Assembly (NCBI GenBank): GCA_050485425.1
Contig: JBJHBJ010000006.1
Location: 53,141 to 117,140, forward strand
Origin: LSCE01 sp050485425
GTDB lineage: Bacteria > Pseudomonadota > Gammaproteobacteria > Nitrococcales > Aquisalimonadaceae
Reading direction: 5' to 3'
DNA length: 64,000 nt
The notes beneath the pieces were generated by a model. The model ran no database searches. It saw only the letters and a list, made by a program, of their open reading frames with translations, and was not told the origin of the DNA. Shown piece after piece: positions 7,933 through 19,147 of the stretch; the first letter of the stretch is position 1, and each line of letters starts with the position of its first letter. The position numbers were made by a program, and so were the translations under genes.

Positions 7933-8802
7933 ATGACGCTCTTCGTTCTGACGGTCCTGAACGGGCTGACGCTGGCCGGTCTGTACTTCCTGGTGGCCAG
8001 CGGGTTTTCGCTGGTGTTCGGGCTGATGCGCAACATCAACCTGGCGCACGGCTCGCTGTACCTGCTGGGCGGGTATGTCGGCTATTCCACGTTTCGCGTC
8101 ACCGGTTCCTGGGAACTGGGCGTGGCGATGGGAGCCTTCAGTATGGCCGTCGCCGGGGTGGTCCTGCAGTACTGCATCTTCCGGTTCATGGAGGGGCAGG
8201 CGCTGCGCCAGACGCTGGTGACCATCGCCATTTCCATCATCGCCGGCGATCTCATGCTCTGGTACTGGGGCGCCACCGCCTACCAGTTCACCACGCCGGA
8301 CTGGGTCCGCGGCGCCACGCCGATCCCGTTCATGCAACTGGCCTACCCCACCTACCGCCTGTTCGTGCTGCTGAGCGCCGTGGTGGTGGGCATTGTCCTG
8401 TGGCTGTTCCTGAACAAGACGCGCATCGGGATCATGATCCGCGCCGGCGTGGACGACAAGGACATGCTGGATGCTTCCGGCGTCAACGTGCAGTTGCTGT
8501 TCTGCGTCACCTTTGCCGTCGGCGCCGCGCTGGCCGGCCTGGCCGGCGTGCTGGGCGGCAGCTACCTGTCACTGGCGCCGGGCGAGGACATGCGCTTCCT
8601 GCTGGCCTCGCTGATCGTGGTGATCGTCGGCGGCATGGGCAGCATCGTCGGCGCCGCCATCGGCGCCGTGCTGATCGGGCTGACCGAGCAGTTCGGGCTT
8701 GCCTACGCGCCGTCCTACGCACCGGTCTACACGTTCCTGATTCTGGTATTCGTCCTAGCCTTCCGGCCCCAGGGGATCATGGGCCGGCCGGTGGAAACCT
8801 GA
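7933..8802 (+). CDS. Branched-chain amino acid-type ABC transporter permease (LivH-like)
   Basis: A 289-residue inner-membrane permease with about eight spans. The opening LTLAGLYFLVASGFSLVFGL and the NLAHGSLYLLGGY loop are hallmarks of LivH permeases, as is the C-terminal VVIVGGMGSIVGAAIGAVLI. It pairs with the LivM-like protein 9 bases downstream to form the channel of a hydrophobic amino acid amide transporter. Such importers are often recruited for aromatic acids, ureas or amides, which suits the adjacent hydrolases. Confidence 0.93.
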   Translation: MTLFVLTVLNGLTLAGLYFLVASGFSLVFGLMRNINLAHGSLYLLGGYVGYSTFRVTGSWELGVAMGAFSMAVAGVVLQYCIFRFMEGQALRQTLVTIAISIIAGDLMLWYWGATAYQFTTPDWVRGATPIPFMQLAYPTYRLFVLLSAVVVGIVLWLFLNKTRIGIMIRAGVDDKDMLDASGVNVQLLFCVTFAVGAALAGLAGVLGGSYLSLAPGEDMRFLLASLIVVIVGGMGSIVGAAIGAVLIGLTEQFGLAYAPSYAPVYTFLILVFVLAFRPQGIMGRPVET

Positions 8803-8811
8803 GGGGAGAGC

Positions 8812-9849
8812 ATGGCTTCGGTCATCGAGGAAACACCACGGGAGAACGACGGCGTGCTGGCGCGCCTGGTCCGTCCGGTGCGCTGGTATCACCTGCTGGT
8901 GGCACTGGTGCTGCTGGTGTTCCCGTTCGTGGCCACCGGCTTCTGGACGGTACAGATCCTGGCGCAGAGCTTCATTCTCGGCACCATCGCCCTGTCGCTG
9001 ATGCTGCTGGCGGGCTACGGCGGCATGGTGTCGCTTTCGCAGCTGACCATCGCCGGGCTGGCCGGCTACATGGTTGCCGTGTTCGGCGGCGCATCGGGCG
9101 GGCTGGGCATGTTCTGGCCGCCTATCGTGGCCATTCCGATGGCCATCTTCATCGCCACCGCGTTCGCCACGCTGGTCGGGGCGCTCTCGGTACGTACCGA
9201 GGGCATCTACACCATCATGATCACCCTGGCGGTGGGCATGGCGTTCTATTTCTTCGTCCTGCAGAACCGGGAGATCTTCAACGCCTTCAACGGCTTTGCC
9301 GGCCTGCGCCCGCCCCCCGTGCTGGGTATCAACTGGCGGCAGCCCGAGTACTTCTACTTTCTCTCACTGGTCGTGGCCGCATTCGGCTATTTCCTGGTGC
9401 TGTACCTCTCGCGCGCGCCCTTCGGCCTGGCGTTGCAGGCGGTGCGGGACAACCCGCGGCGCATGCGCGCGCTGGGTTTCAACATCCAGGCGCACCGCAT
9501 TGCCGCCCACGCGCTGGCCGGCTTCATCGCGGCCCTGGGCGGTGTGCTGATGGTCTGGCTGAACACCCAGATCTCGCCCGGCTCGGTGGGGCTGGGGCCG
9601 CTGATCTCGATCCTCATCATCGCCATCCTGGGCGGCATTCTGCACCCCATCGGCCCCTTCATCGGCGCGCTGATCTTCGTATTGCTGGACAACTTTGCCA
9701 TGCAGCTCATCGGCGGGGACCGCTTCAACACGGTGATCGGACTGATCTTCCTGTTGATCGTGCTGTTCTCGCCCGATGGTGTGCTTGGCCTGTGGAAGAT
9801 GGCCCGGGACCGGCTGAAAGCGAGCAAAAAACAATCCGCCGACTGGTAG
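8812..9849 (+). CDS. Branched-chain amino acid-type ABC transporter permease (LivM-like)
   Basis: A 345-residue permease with about nine to ten membrane spans. LivM landmarks are LLAGYGGMVSLSQLTIAGLAG (GYxGxxSLxQ) near residue 66, the EAA-like cytoplasmic loop RDNPRRMRALGFNIQAHRI near 217, and a final SPDGVLGLWK. It is the partner of the LivH-like permease immediately upstream. The first 20 residues are hydrophilic and cytoplasmic. Length is normal; the gene sits between the permease and the binding-protein gene with short spacers. Confidence 0.93.
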   Translation: MASVIEETPRENDGVLARLVRPVRWYHLLVALVLLVFPFVATGFWTVQILAQSFILGTIALSLMLLAGYGGMVSLSQLTIAGLAGYMVAVFGGASGGLGMFWPPIVAIPMAIFIATAFATLVGALSVRTEGIYTIMITLAVGMAFYFFVLQNREIFNAFNGFAGLRPPPVLGINWRQPEYFYFLSLVVAAFGYFLVLYLSRAPFGLALQAVRDNPRRMRALGFNIQAHRIAAHALAGFIAALGGVLMVWLNTQISPGSVGLGPLISILIIAILGGILHPIGPFIGALIFVLLDNFAMQLIGGDRFNTVIGLIFLLIVLFSPDGVLGLWKMARDRLKASKKQSADW

Positions 9850-9878
9850 GCGGAGCCACGAGTGAAGGAGGAGACATC

Positions 9879-11135
9879 ATGAAACATCGACTCACGAAGG
9901 CTGCGGCGGCGGGCGTTCTTGCCCTGGCCGTCGGCGTGGGCCCCGCGCAGGCGGACGAGCCCATCCGGATCGGCGTACTGGCCACGCTGGAGGGCGTGTT
10001 CGCAGGGCCGGGACAGGACGGTGTACGCGGCTTCGAGATGGCGGTCGACAAGTTCGACGGCCAGGTGGCCGGGCGGGAAATCCGCGTCTACCGGGCATCA
10101 TCGGACGCCTCGCCGGATAGCGCCCTGCGTGCGGCCCGCCGGCTGGTGGAGAGTGACAACATCGACATCCTGATCGGGCCGCTGTCCGGTTCCGAGGGGA
10201 TTGCGGTGAAAAACTATGCCCGGGAGCAGCCGCAGGTCACGTTCCTGAACGGCAGCTCGGCGGCACAGCAGACCACGCTGCAGGACCCGGCGGAGAACTT
10301 CTACCGTTTTTCCACCGAGGGCGTGCAGTGGCAGGCCGGGCTGGGGACTTATGTCTACGAGGAGAAAGGCTACGAGCGGGTCGCCATCCTGGCCGAGGAT
10401 TACTCCTTCCCCTACGCGCAGATCATGGGCTTCATGACCGAGTTCTGCGCGGCGGGCGGCACGGTGGCGGAGAAGATGTTCGTGCCGCTGGAAACCCGGG
10501 ACTACTCGTCGGTGATCGCCCGCATGCCGCGCGACATCGATGCCATCTACGTGGTGATGGGTGGTTCCGATATCCTCAACTTCCTCTCGCAGTACCAGCA
10601 GATGGGCGGCCAGGCGCCGCTGATCGGGGGTTCCATCTCGGTGGACCAGACCATTCTCTCCGCAGAGGGGCCGACCCGGGACTACCTGATCGGCACCCCC
10701 ACCTCCGGCCCCATTGCCGACAACTGGGATAACCCGGACTGGCGCGCGTTCCAGGACCGCTACCGGGAGATGTTCCCCGACGGGCTGCCGTCTCCGGGAC
10801 TGTTCGCCCATGCCTACTACGTCAATGCCCTGGCGGCACTCACCGCGCTTGAGCAGGTGGGCGGCGACCTGAGTGACGGCCACGCGGCGTTCCGGGAAGC
10901 GCTCAACAACCTGGAACTGGAGACACCCACGGGCGTGATCTCGGTGGACCACAACCGGCAGGCCATCGCGGACATCTTCATTACCGAGGTGGCCAGCGAC
11001 GGCCAGGGCGGGTTGTACAACCAGGTGGTCGGCATCCGCGAGGGCGTCAACCAGACGCTGGGCTTCCCGGAGGAGGAGTTCCTGGCCAACGGCTTCGCCG
11101 AGCGGGATAACCCGCCGATCGAGGACTGCCAGTAA
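9879..11135 (+). CDS. ABC transporter substrate-binding protein (LivJ/LivK-like, Peripla_BP_6)
   Basis: A 418-residue periplasmic binding protein. A signal peptide (MKHRLTKAAAAGVLALAVGV, cleavage after AQA near residue 24) is followed by the family start PIRIGVLATLEGVFAGPGQD. Type-1 periplasmic fold features include ARRLVESDNIDILIGPLSGS and VAILAEDYSFPYAQIMGF. It delivers the ligand to the LivH/LivM-like channel. A ribosome-binding site GAAGGAGGAG precedes ATG 9879. The ligand is not deducible; the binding-pocket residues do not obviously copy the leucine-binding LivJ pattern. Confidence 0.92.
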   Translation: MKHRLTKAAAAGVLALAVGVGPAQADEPIRIGVLATLEGVFAGPGQDGVRGFEMAVDKFDGQVAGREIRVYRASSDASPDSALRAARRLVESDNIDILIGPLSGSEGIAVKNYAREQPQVTFLNGSSAAQQTTLQDPAENFYRFSTEGVQWQAGLGTYVYEEKGYERVAILAEDYSFPYAQIMGFMTEFCAAGGTVAEKMFVPLETRDYSSVIARMPRDIDAIYVVMGGSDILNFLSQYQQMGGQAPLIGGSISVDQTILSAEGPTRDYLIGTPTSGPIADNWDNPDWRAFQDRYREMFPDGLPSPGLFAHAYYVNALAALTALEQVGGDLSDGHAAFREALNNLELETPTGVISVDHNRQAIADIFITEVASDGQGGLYNQVVGIREGVNQTLGFPEEEFLANGFAERDNPPIEDCQ

Positions 11136-11169
11136 TCCGTTGTCCCGCAACCAGGAAACCGGCAATCGA

Positions 11170-11944
11170 ATGGTTACAGCAACTTCCGCAAAGGCCATGT
11201 CGGCCGCGGCTCACGCCCTGGAGCTCCAGGGCGTGAGCCGCTCCTTCGGTGCCCTCAAGGCCCTGACCGACATCAACATGACAGTGGGCTCGGGCGAACG
11301 ACGGGCGGTGCTCGGCGCCAACGGTGCCGGCAAGACCACGCTGTTCAATGCCATTACCGGCGACTTCCCGCCAACGGCCGGCCGCATCCGGTTCTTCGGC
11401 GAGGACGTCACCGGTCTGCCGGCGCACGAACGCATCCGCCGCGGGCTGCGGCGGACCTACCAAAGCTCCCAGCTCTTTCACGGACTGACCGTGCTGGAGA
11501 ACCTGTTCCTGGCGGTGCGCGGGGTCTCCCGCGCCCGCTTCTCCTTCCGCCGGCCGTGGCGTAACGACCCCGCCATGGAGGCTGCCGAGGAGATGATGGA
11601 CACGGTGAGAATGAGCCACCTGGCCCACACCAGCGTGTCCGAACTGGCCCACGGCCAGCAGCGCCAGCTCGAGATCGGCATGGCGCTGGCCGGGGCGCCG
11701 CGGTTCATCCTGTTCGATGAGCCGGCAGCGGGGCTGTCATCGGCGGAGCGCACCGAACTGGTGACCATGCTCCGTAATCTGCCCGAACACATCGGCTACA
11801 TCATCATCGAGCACGACCTGGATGTGGCGCTGCGGGTGGTGAGCTACTGCACCATCATGCACAACGGTGCCGTGTTCAAGGAAGGCCGTCCGGAAGAGAT
11901 CGAAGAGGATCCGGAGGTGCAGCGTATCTACCTGGGGGGCGACC

Positions 11945-11952
<8 letters not shown>
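11170..11952 (+). CDS. ABC transporter ATP-binding protein (LivG-like)
   Basis: A 260-residue ATPase of the Liv importer. Walker A is GANGAGKTTL near residue 50, the Q-loop region is TYQSSQLF, the signature is replaced by ELAHGQQRQLEIGMALAG (AHGQQR is usual for LivG), Walker B is FILFDEPAAGLS, and the switch histidine is in IIEHDLDVAL. ATG 11170 is used; a TTG at 11140 in frame is less likely. The codons for AHALELQGVSR near residue 18 form a 36-bp perfect palindrome, which is unusual inside a conserved coding region. It overlaps the following ATPase gene by 8 bases. Confidence 0.93.
11206..11241. repeat. 36-bp perfect palindrome inside the 5' end of livG-like gene
   Basis: Each 18-base half is the exact reverse complement of the other, with no loop (centre GAGCTC at 11221-11226). 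It begins 37 bases into the gene. Both strands therefore encode the same peptide here. It could form an mRNA hairpin affecting translation or be bound by a protein; function is unknown. Confidence 0.9.
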
Positions 11953-14192
<2,240 letters not shown>

Positions 14193-14206
<14 letters not shown>

Positions 14207-15029
14207 GCGCAAGGCACTCCTGGAGAAGTTTCGCGGCATGGTGGCCCGGGGTGAACCCATCATCGGCGGCGGTGCCGGCACCGGGCTTTCCGCCAAGTGC
14301 GAGGAGGCCGGCGGCATCGACCTGATCGTGATCTACAACTCCGGCCGCTACCGCATGGCCGGCCGCGGCTCGCTGGCCGGGCTGATGGCCTACGGCAATG
14401 CCAACGAGATCGTCAGGGACATGGCCCGGGAGGTGCTACCGGTGGTGCAGCACACGCCGGTGCTGGCCGGCGTCAACGGCACCGATCCGTTCATGATCCC
14501 GGATCACTTCCTGCGCGAGCTGAAATCCCTGGGCTTCGCCGGGGTGCAGAACTTCCCCACGGTGGGACTGATCGACGGCGTGTTCCGCGCCAATCTGGAG
14601 GAGACCGGCATGAGCTACGCGCTGGAGGTGGACATGATTCGCCAGGCGCGGGCGCTGGATCTGCTGACCACGCCCTACGTGTTCAGCGAGGAGGATGCCC
14701 GCGCCATGGCCGGGGCCGGCGCGGACATCATCGTCTGCCACCTGGGACTGACCACCGGCGGCGCCATCGGCGCGGAAACGGCACTCGGGCTCGACGACTG
14801 CGTGCCGCTGATCGACGCCTGGGCCGGCGCGGCCATGGCGGTGAACCCGGAGGTGATCGTCCTCTGCCACGGCGGGCCCATCGCCATGCCGGAGGACGCC
14901 GATTACATCCTGTCGCGCTGCAAGGACTGCCACGGCTTCTACGGGGCGTCCAGCATGGAGCGGCTGCCCACCGAGCAGGCGCTCATCCGGCAGACACGGC
15001 AGTTCAAGGAAATTCGACGGACCGGCTGA
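14193..15029 (+). CDS. PEP hydrolase-like TIM-barrel protein (Tm-1 C-terminal-domain family)
   Basis: A 278-residue TIM-barrel protein of the family annotated as phosphoenolpyruvate hydrolase-like or TIM-barrel signal transduction protein. Landmarks are PIIGGGAGTGLSAKCEEAGG near residue 22, IVIYNSGRYRMAGRGSLAGL near 46, a GVQNFPTVGLIDG loop near 115 and HGGPIAMPEDADYIL near 230. The start ATG 14193 lies 14 bases inside the end of the LivF::Tm-1 gene, giving tight translational coupling. In plants and fungi the same two domains are found in one polypeptide, so the two proteins very likely act together. Enzyme activity is unproven for this family. Confidence 0.87.
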
Positions 15030-15125
15030 CCGCCTGCGCGGTGAGCAGCCCGCCGGGGCACGGCCCCGGCACCCGGTCCCCGGATCAACAATGACAGCGG
15101 GGTTGGCCCGCACACGGAGGAGAGT

Positions 15126-16877
15126 ATGTCTGGCGCAGCGTTTGGTTGGACTGTTCTGACGATCATCGTCCTGGCGGCGATCATTGTCGGTGTCGTCTAC
15201 CTGCTCAACTGGCTCTACCGGCGATCGACCAAGGAGACGGCCTTCGTCCGCACCGGTCTGGGCGGCGAGAAGGTGGTCAAGGACGGGGGCGCCTTCGTGC
15301 TGCCCATCGTCCATGAGGTGATCCCGGTGAACATGAATACCCTGCGGCTGGAGGTCAGGCGCGCGCAGGACCGGGCCCTGATCACCCGCAACCGCATGCG
15401 CGTGGACGTGACCACCGAGTTCTACGTGCGGGTGAAGCCCAGCCACGAAGCCATTGCCGTCGCCGCCCAGAGTCTGGGTCGACGCACCATGGACCCGGAG
15501 CGTCTCAAGGAACTCGTCGAGGGTAAATTCATCGACGGGCTGCGCTCCGTGGCCGCCGAAATGACCATGGAGGAACTCCATGAGAAACGCGGCGAGTACG
15601 TCCAGCGCGTGAAGAGCGCGGTGGCGGCGGATCTGGAACGCAGCGGCCTGGAGCTGGAGGCGCTGTCGCTCACCGGCATGGACCAGACCGCAATGGAGTA
15701 CTTCAGCCCCTCCAACGCGTTCGACGCCGAGGGTCTGACCCGCCTCACCGAGGAGATCGAGCGGCGCAAGAAGGTGCGCAACGATATCGAGCAGGACACC
15801 CTGATCGAGATCCGCAACAAGAACCTGGAAACCGATCGGCTGATGCTGCAGATCGATCGGGACACGGAGTTCGCCAGGCTGGAACAGCAGCGCGACGTGG
15901 AATCCCGGCGCGCGGTGCAGCAGTCCGAAATCGCCCGCGAGCAGGCCAAGCAGGAGCTCGAGGCCGAGCAGGCGCGCATCAATGGTCGCCTGGAGACCGA
16001 GCGCTCCCGCATCGATATGGAACGCCGGCTGGATGAAGAACGCATCCGCCGCGAGCAGGACACCCAGTCCCTGGAAGTGGAGCGGCGCAAGGCGTTGGAA
16101 CTGGCCGAGCAGGACCGCCAGATCGAGATCGCCATGAAGTCCAAGGCCCAGTCCGAGGCCCAGGTGGCCTCGGAGCAGGCCCGCAGCAAGGCCGTGGAGG
16201 CCGAGGAGCGCGTGTTCACCACGCGCGAGCGCGAAAGCGCGGAACGGCGCAAGATCGTCGAACTCATCCTGGCCGCCCAGGAGGCCGAACGCGAAGGCAT
16301 CCGCATCAGGGCCGCGGCGGAGGCCGAACGCACCGCCGCCGTGGACCGGGCCGAGGCCGAGCGGCTGCGTGCCGAAGGCGAGGGCGAGGCGGAGAAGCTC
16401 CGTGCCCTGGCCGCCAAGCTGCGCTACGAGATCGACGCCGAAGGCCGTCGCCAGATGAACGAAGCCATCAACGTGCTCACGCTGGAGTCCCGCCAGTCCG
16501 AGATGCGCAACCGGCTCATCGACAAGCTGGAAGGCATCATCCGCGAGAGCGCCAGGCCCATGGAACGTATCGAGGGCATCAAGATCCTGCAGGTGGACGG
16601 ACTTACCGGCGGCTACAACGGTGGTGGCGGTTCCAGCGGCGGTGGCAGCGGAGGCGGTACCAACCTGGCCGACAACGTGGTCAACAGCGCCCTGCGCTAC
16701 CGCGCCCAGGCGCCGCTGCTGGATTCCCTGCTGCGGGAAGTGGGGCTGCAGGGAGGTGCCGGCGCTGACGTCAAGCGCATGCTCAACCTGGCCGGCAATG
16801 AGGAAGAGGACGCCGCCGGCCACGACGAGCAGGCCGAGGGCGACGAGGCCGGCAAGGCCGCCCGCAAGAAATCCTGA
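15126..16877 (+). CDS. Flotillin-like SPFH/Band-7 domain protein
   Basis: A 583-residue membrane scaffold. One N-terminal span (VLTIIVLAAIIVGVVYLLNW, residues 11-30) anchors it; the SPFH domain follows (about 35-200: ETAFVRTGLGGEKVVKDGG, then TTEFYVRVKPSHEAIAVAAQ). A long Arg/Glu/Gln-rich coiled coil fills about 210-470, with the flotillin-type Ala-Glu repeats (AEAERTAAVDRAEAERLRAE). The tail has a glycine/serine linker (NGGGGSSGGGSGGG near 500) and an acidic-basic end. Flotillin-like proteins organise membrane microdomains. Its place inside a transporter-catabolic operon, 96 bases after the TIM-barrel gene and with its own strong GGAGGAG site, is unusual. Confidence 0.9.
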   Translation: MSGAAFGWTVLTIIVLAAIIVGVVYLLNWLYRRSTKETAFVRTGLGGEKVVKDGGAFVLPIVHEVIPVNMNTLRLEVRRAQDRALITRNRMRVDVTTEFYVRVKPSHEAIAVAAQSLGRRTMDPERLKELVEGKFIDGLRSVAAEMTMEELHEKRGEYVQRVKSAVAADLERSGLELEALSLTGMDQTAMEYFSPSNAFDAEGLTRLTEEIERRKKVRNDIEQDTLIEIRNKNLETDRLMLQIDRDTEFARLEQQRDVESRRAVQQSEIAREQAKQELEAEQARINGRLETERSRIDMERRLDEERIRREQDTQSLEVERRKALELAEQDRQIEIAMKSKAQSEAQVASEQARSKAVEAEERVFTTRERESAERRKIVELILAAQEAEREGIRIRAAAEAERTAAVDRAEAERLRAEGEGEAEKLRALAAKLRYEIDAEGRRQMNEAINVLTLESRQSEMRNRLIDKLEGIIRESARPMERIEGIKILQVDGLTGGYNGGGGSSGGGSGGGTNLADNVVNSALRYRAQAPLLDSLLREVGLQGGAGADVKRMLNLAGNEEEDAAGHDEQAEGDEAGKAARKKS

Positions 16878-16894
16878 GGGAGGGGGAAAGGCCG

Positions 16895-17335
16895 ATGGTC
16901 GAGGTTTACAAGTCCACCGTGATCGATGCGCCGGCGGACCGGGTATGGGGCGTGATCAGGGATTTCAACGGCCTGCCCGCCTGGCACCCGGCCATCGCCG
17001 AGAGCCGCATCGAACAGAGCCACCCGGCGGACAAGGTGGGCTGCGTGCGCAACTTCACCCTGCATGACGGCGGCCGTATCCGGGAACAGTTGCTGGCGCT
17101 GTCGGATTTCGACTTCACTTGCGTGTACAGCATCCTGGAATCGCCCATGGGCGTGGAGAACTACGTGGCCACGCTCAGAGTGATCCCCATCACCGACGGC
17201 AACCGCTGTTTCCTGGAATGGTCGGCGGAATTCGACTGCCCCGAACCGCGGGAGAGCGAGCTGATCGACCTGGTGGGCAACGGCGTGTTCCAGCGCGGCT
17301 TCAATGCCCTGAAAGAACGCCTGGGCGGTCGCTGA
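16895..17335 (+). CDS. SRPBCC (START-like) family protein
   Basis: A 146-residue SRPBCC protein, likely Polyketide_cyc2 type, forming a helix-grip fold with a deep hydrophobic cavity. The start VYKSTVIDAPADRVWGVIRD and the FNGLPAWHPAIAESRIE segment are typical. It lies 17 bases after the flotillin-like gene. It is clearly a paralogue of the N-terminal domain of the next gene (VIDAPxDxVWGxxRDFNG-WHPA-AESR-E shared), which suggests a tandem duplication. Such proteins bind or cyclise hydrophobic small molecules; the ligand here is unknown. Confidence 0.88.
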   Translation: MVEVYKSTVIDAPADRVWGVIRDFNGLPAWHPAIAESRIEQSHPADKVGCVRNFTLHDGGRIREQLLALSDFDFTCVYSILESPMGVENYVATLRVIPITDGNRCFLEWSAEFDCPEPRESELIDLVGNGVFQRGFNALKERLGGR

Positions 17336-17339
17336 CGGC

Positions 17340-18866
17340 ATGGTGAGGGTCACGCGCAGCACCGTGATCGATGCGCCCATCGACCAGGTCTGGGGCATAT
17401 TGCGGGATTTCAACGGCCATGACCGCTGGCACCCCGCCGTGGCAGAAAGCCGCGTGGAGGACGGCCTGTCGCCGGATGTGGTGGGCTGCGTGCGCGACTT
17501 CCGGCTGGCCGACGGCGGCCGCATCCGCGAACAGCTTCTGAGCCTGTCGGACAAGACCCGCAGCTTCACCTACTGCATCCTGGAAGCGCCGATACCCCTG
17601 GTGAACTACGTCGCCACCGTGCGCCTGCGGCCGGTGACGGACGGCTCCCGTACCTTGTGGCAATGGGAGGGGCGCTTCCGGCCGCCGCCTGGCCGATTAC
17701 GGGAACTGGAACAACTGGTGGGCGAGCAGATCTACCAGGCCGGTTTCGAAGCCATACGGCGCCTGCTCGCCGAGCCGGTCACCGTCGGCGAAGCGCCTGC
17801 CCCCGAACCGCGGCCCGCCGAGGAACGGCCCGAGCCGCTTCGCCGTACGCCGGTGGATGCCGGGCCGCGGCCCGGCGCGGGCGAAGACCTGCACGGCACC
17901 GCCATGGTGGCCACCGGATACGGCGGACCGGAAGTCTTCGAGACCCGGGAAACCACCGCCCCGCCGCCCGGCCCCGGCCAGGTGCGGCTGCGGCACACTC
18001 GCATCGGCCTGAACTTCATCGACATCTACTGCCGTTCCGGCTACTTCCAGCTTGCCCCGCCCCCGGCCGTGCTGGGCATGGAAGCAGCCGGCGTGGTGGT
18101 GGATGTCGGCGAAGGCGTGCACCACCTGCACCCCGGCGACCGCATCGCCTACGCCTGCCCGCCACCCGGCGCCTACTGCGACGTACGCACCATGGACGCG
18201 GCCTTGGTCATGCCCCTGCCGGACGCCGTCTCCGACGACATGGCCGCTGCCGCCATGCTCAAGGGCCTGTCCGCCGAATTCCTGCTGCACCGGGTGCACG
18301 CCGTGCAGCCCGACGAAACGGTGCTGGTACACGCCGCCGCCGGCGGCGTGGGCTCGCTGCTCTGCCAGTGGGCGGCGCTCAAGGGCGCCACCGTCATCGG
18401 CACCGTGGGTTCCCGGGAAAAGGCCGAGCGGGCAAGGGAGCTCGGCCTGAAGCACGTGGTGGTCTACACCGAGGAATCCTTCGTGGAACGGGTGCACGCC
18501 ATCACCGACGGGCGCGGCGCGGACGTGGTCTACGACGCCGTCGGCCGGGCCACCCTGGAACGCTCCTACGAAGCCCTGGCCACCCGCGGCCACCTGATCA
18601 GCTACGGCCAGGCCTCCGGCCACATCGAACCGGTGGATATCGCCGCCTACGCCGGCAAATCCGCCACCATCAGCCGACCCAACTTCGCTCACTACGTCAG
18701 CGACACCGACACCGTCCGCGCCATGACCGAACGCCTATTCCCCCTGCTGGCCAATGGCCGCCTGCGCGTGGACATCGGCCACCGCTTCCCGCTGGACGAA
18801 GTGGGCGAGGCGCACCGTCTGCTGGAGAGCCGCGGAACCATGGGGGCGACGGTGCTGGTGCCCTGA
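17340..18866 (+). CDS. SRPBCC domain fused to zinc-less quinone oxidoreductase (QOR-type MDR)
   Basis: A 508-residue fusion. Residues 1-145 are an SRPBCC domain paralogous to the preceding protein. Residues 150-183 are a Pro/Glu/Arg-rich linker. Residues 185-508 are a full-length QOR-type medium-chain reductase: TAMVATGYGGPEVFETRE start, GLNFIDIYCRSGYF, GMEAAGVVVDVGEGVHHL, and the NADPH-binding VHAAAGGVGSLLCQWA near 335. The usual zinc cysteines are absent, as expected for quinone oxidoreductases. Combining a ligand-binding cup with a reductase suggests substrate capture followed by NADPH-dependent reduction of an enone or quinone. It starts 4 bases after the previous stop and is the last gene of the operon. 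Confidence 0.9.
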   Translation: MVRVTRSTVIDAPIDQVWGILRDFNGHDRWHPAVAESRVEDGLSPDVVGCVRDFRLADGGRIREQLLSLSDKTRSFTYCILEAPIPLVNYVATVRLRPVTDGSRTLWQWEGRFRPPPGRLRELEQLVGEQIYQAGFEAIRRLLAEPVTVGEAPAPEPRPAEERPEPLRRTPVDAGPRPGAGEDLHGTAMVATGYGGPEVFETRETTAPPPGPGQVRLRHTRIGLNFIDIYCRSGYFQLAPPPAVLGMEAAGVVVDVGEGVHHLHPGDRIAYACPPPGAYCDVRTMDAALVMPLPDAVSDDMAAAAMLKGLSAEFLLHRVHAVQPDETVLVHAAAGGVGSLLCQWAALKGATVIGTVGSREKAERARELGLKHVVVYTEESFVERVHAITDGRGADVVYDAVGRATLERSYEALATRGHLISYGQASGHIEPVDIAAYAGKSATISRPNFAHYVSDTDTVRAMTERLFPLLANGRLRVDIGHRFPLDEVGEAHRLLESRGTMGATVLVP

Positions 18867-19147
18867 GCGGGGTTGCGAAAGTTGCTTGCCGCGCCCTAAC
18901 CGGGGCGCACTGGCGTCGTCACTCCCGGCTGGGAGGTTGAACTACCTTGCTTCGATGTAGGCGCCCCACGTCCTTATGGGGTGGAAAGGCTGCTGAAAAT
19001 GTCAGGGCCTGCGCCTGATTGCGGTTGATACGGAGCACAGGAGGCCCTAAGGTCGAACAAGAGAAGCTAGAGGACGAAAGCGGAAAAGCAAGCTACAACC
19101 GATGACGATACTGCGGCAGAGCTTAGCTTTGAATTTCAAGGGTGCAA
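18867..19147. other. Intergenic region before the DUF3883 gene
   Basis: This 281-base stretch starts with a short GC hairpin (GCGCCC 18891-18896 / GGGCGC 18903-18908, no T-run) that could end the 12-gene operon. From about 18950 the base composition becomes more AT-rich, matching the following gene. Short open stretches rich in Glu/Lys are present but interrupted by stops. I find no tRNA or complete gene. Confidence 0.4.

Noticed and set aside
6685..8337. 550-codon minus-strand open frame through the amidohydrolase/livH genes, and similar long frames at 11876, 14436 and 53569.
   Set aside because: His/Arg/Gly-rich shadows opposite high-GC coding genes with strong family evidence; no own motifs.
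7926..9878. Long plus-strand frame that is continuous with the Liv binding-protein gene.
   Set aside because: The upstream portion is an out-of-frame shadow of livH/livM; the real start is ATG 9879 with a good ribosome-binding site and signal peptide.
18867..19147. Possible tRNA or attachment site at the composition shift before the DUF3883 gene.
   Set aside because: No cloverleaf or TTCRA T-loop and no flanking direct repeat recognised.
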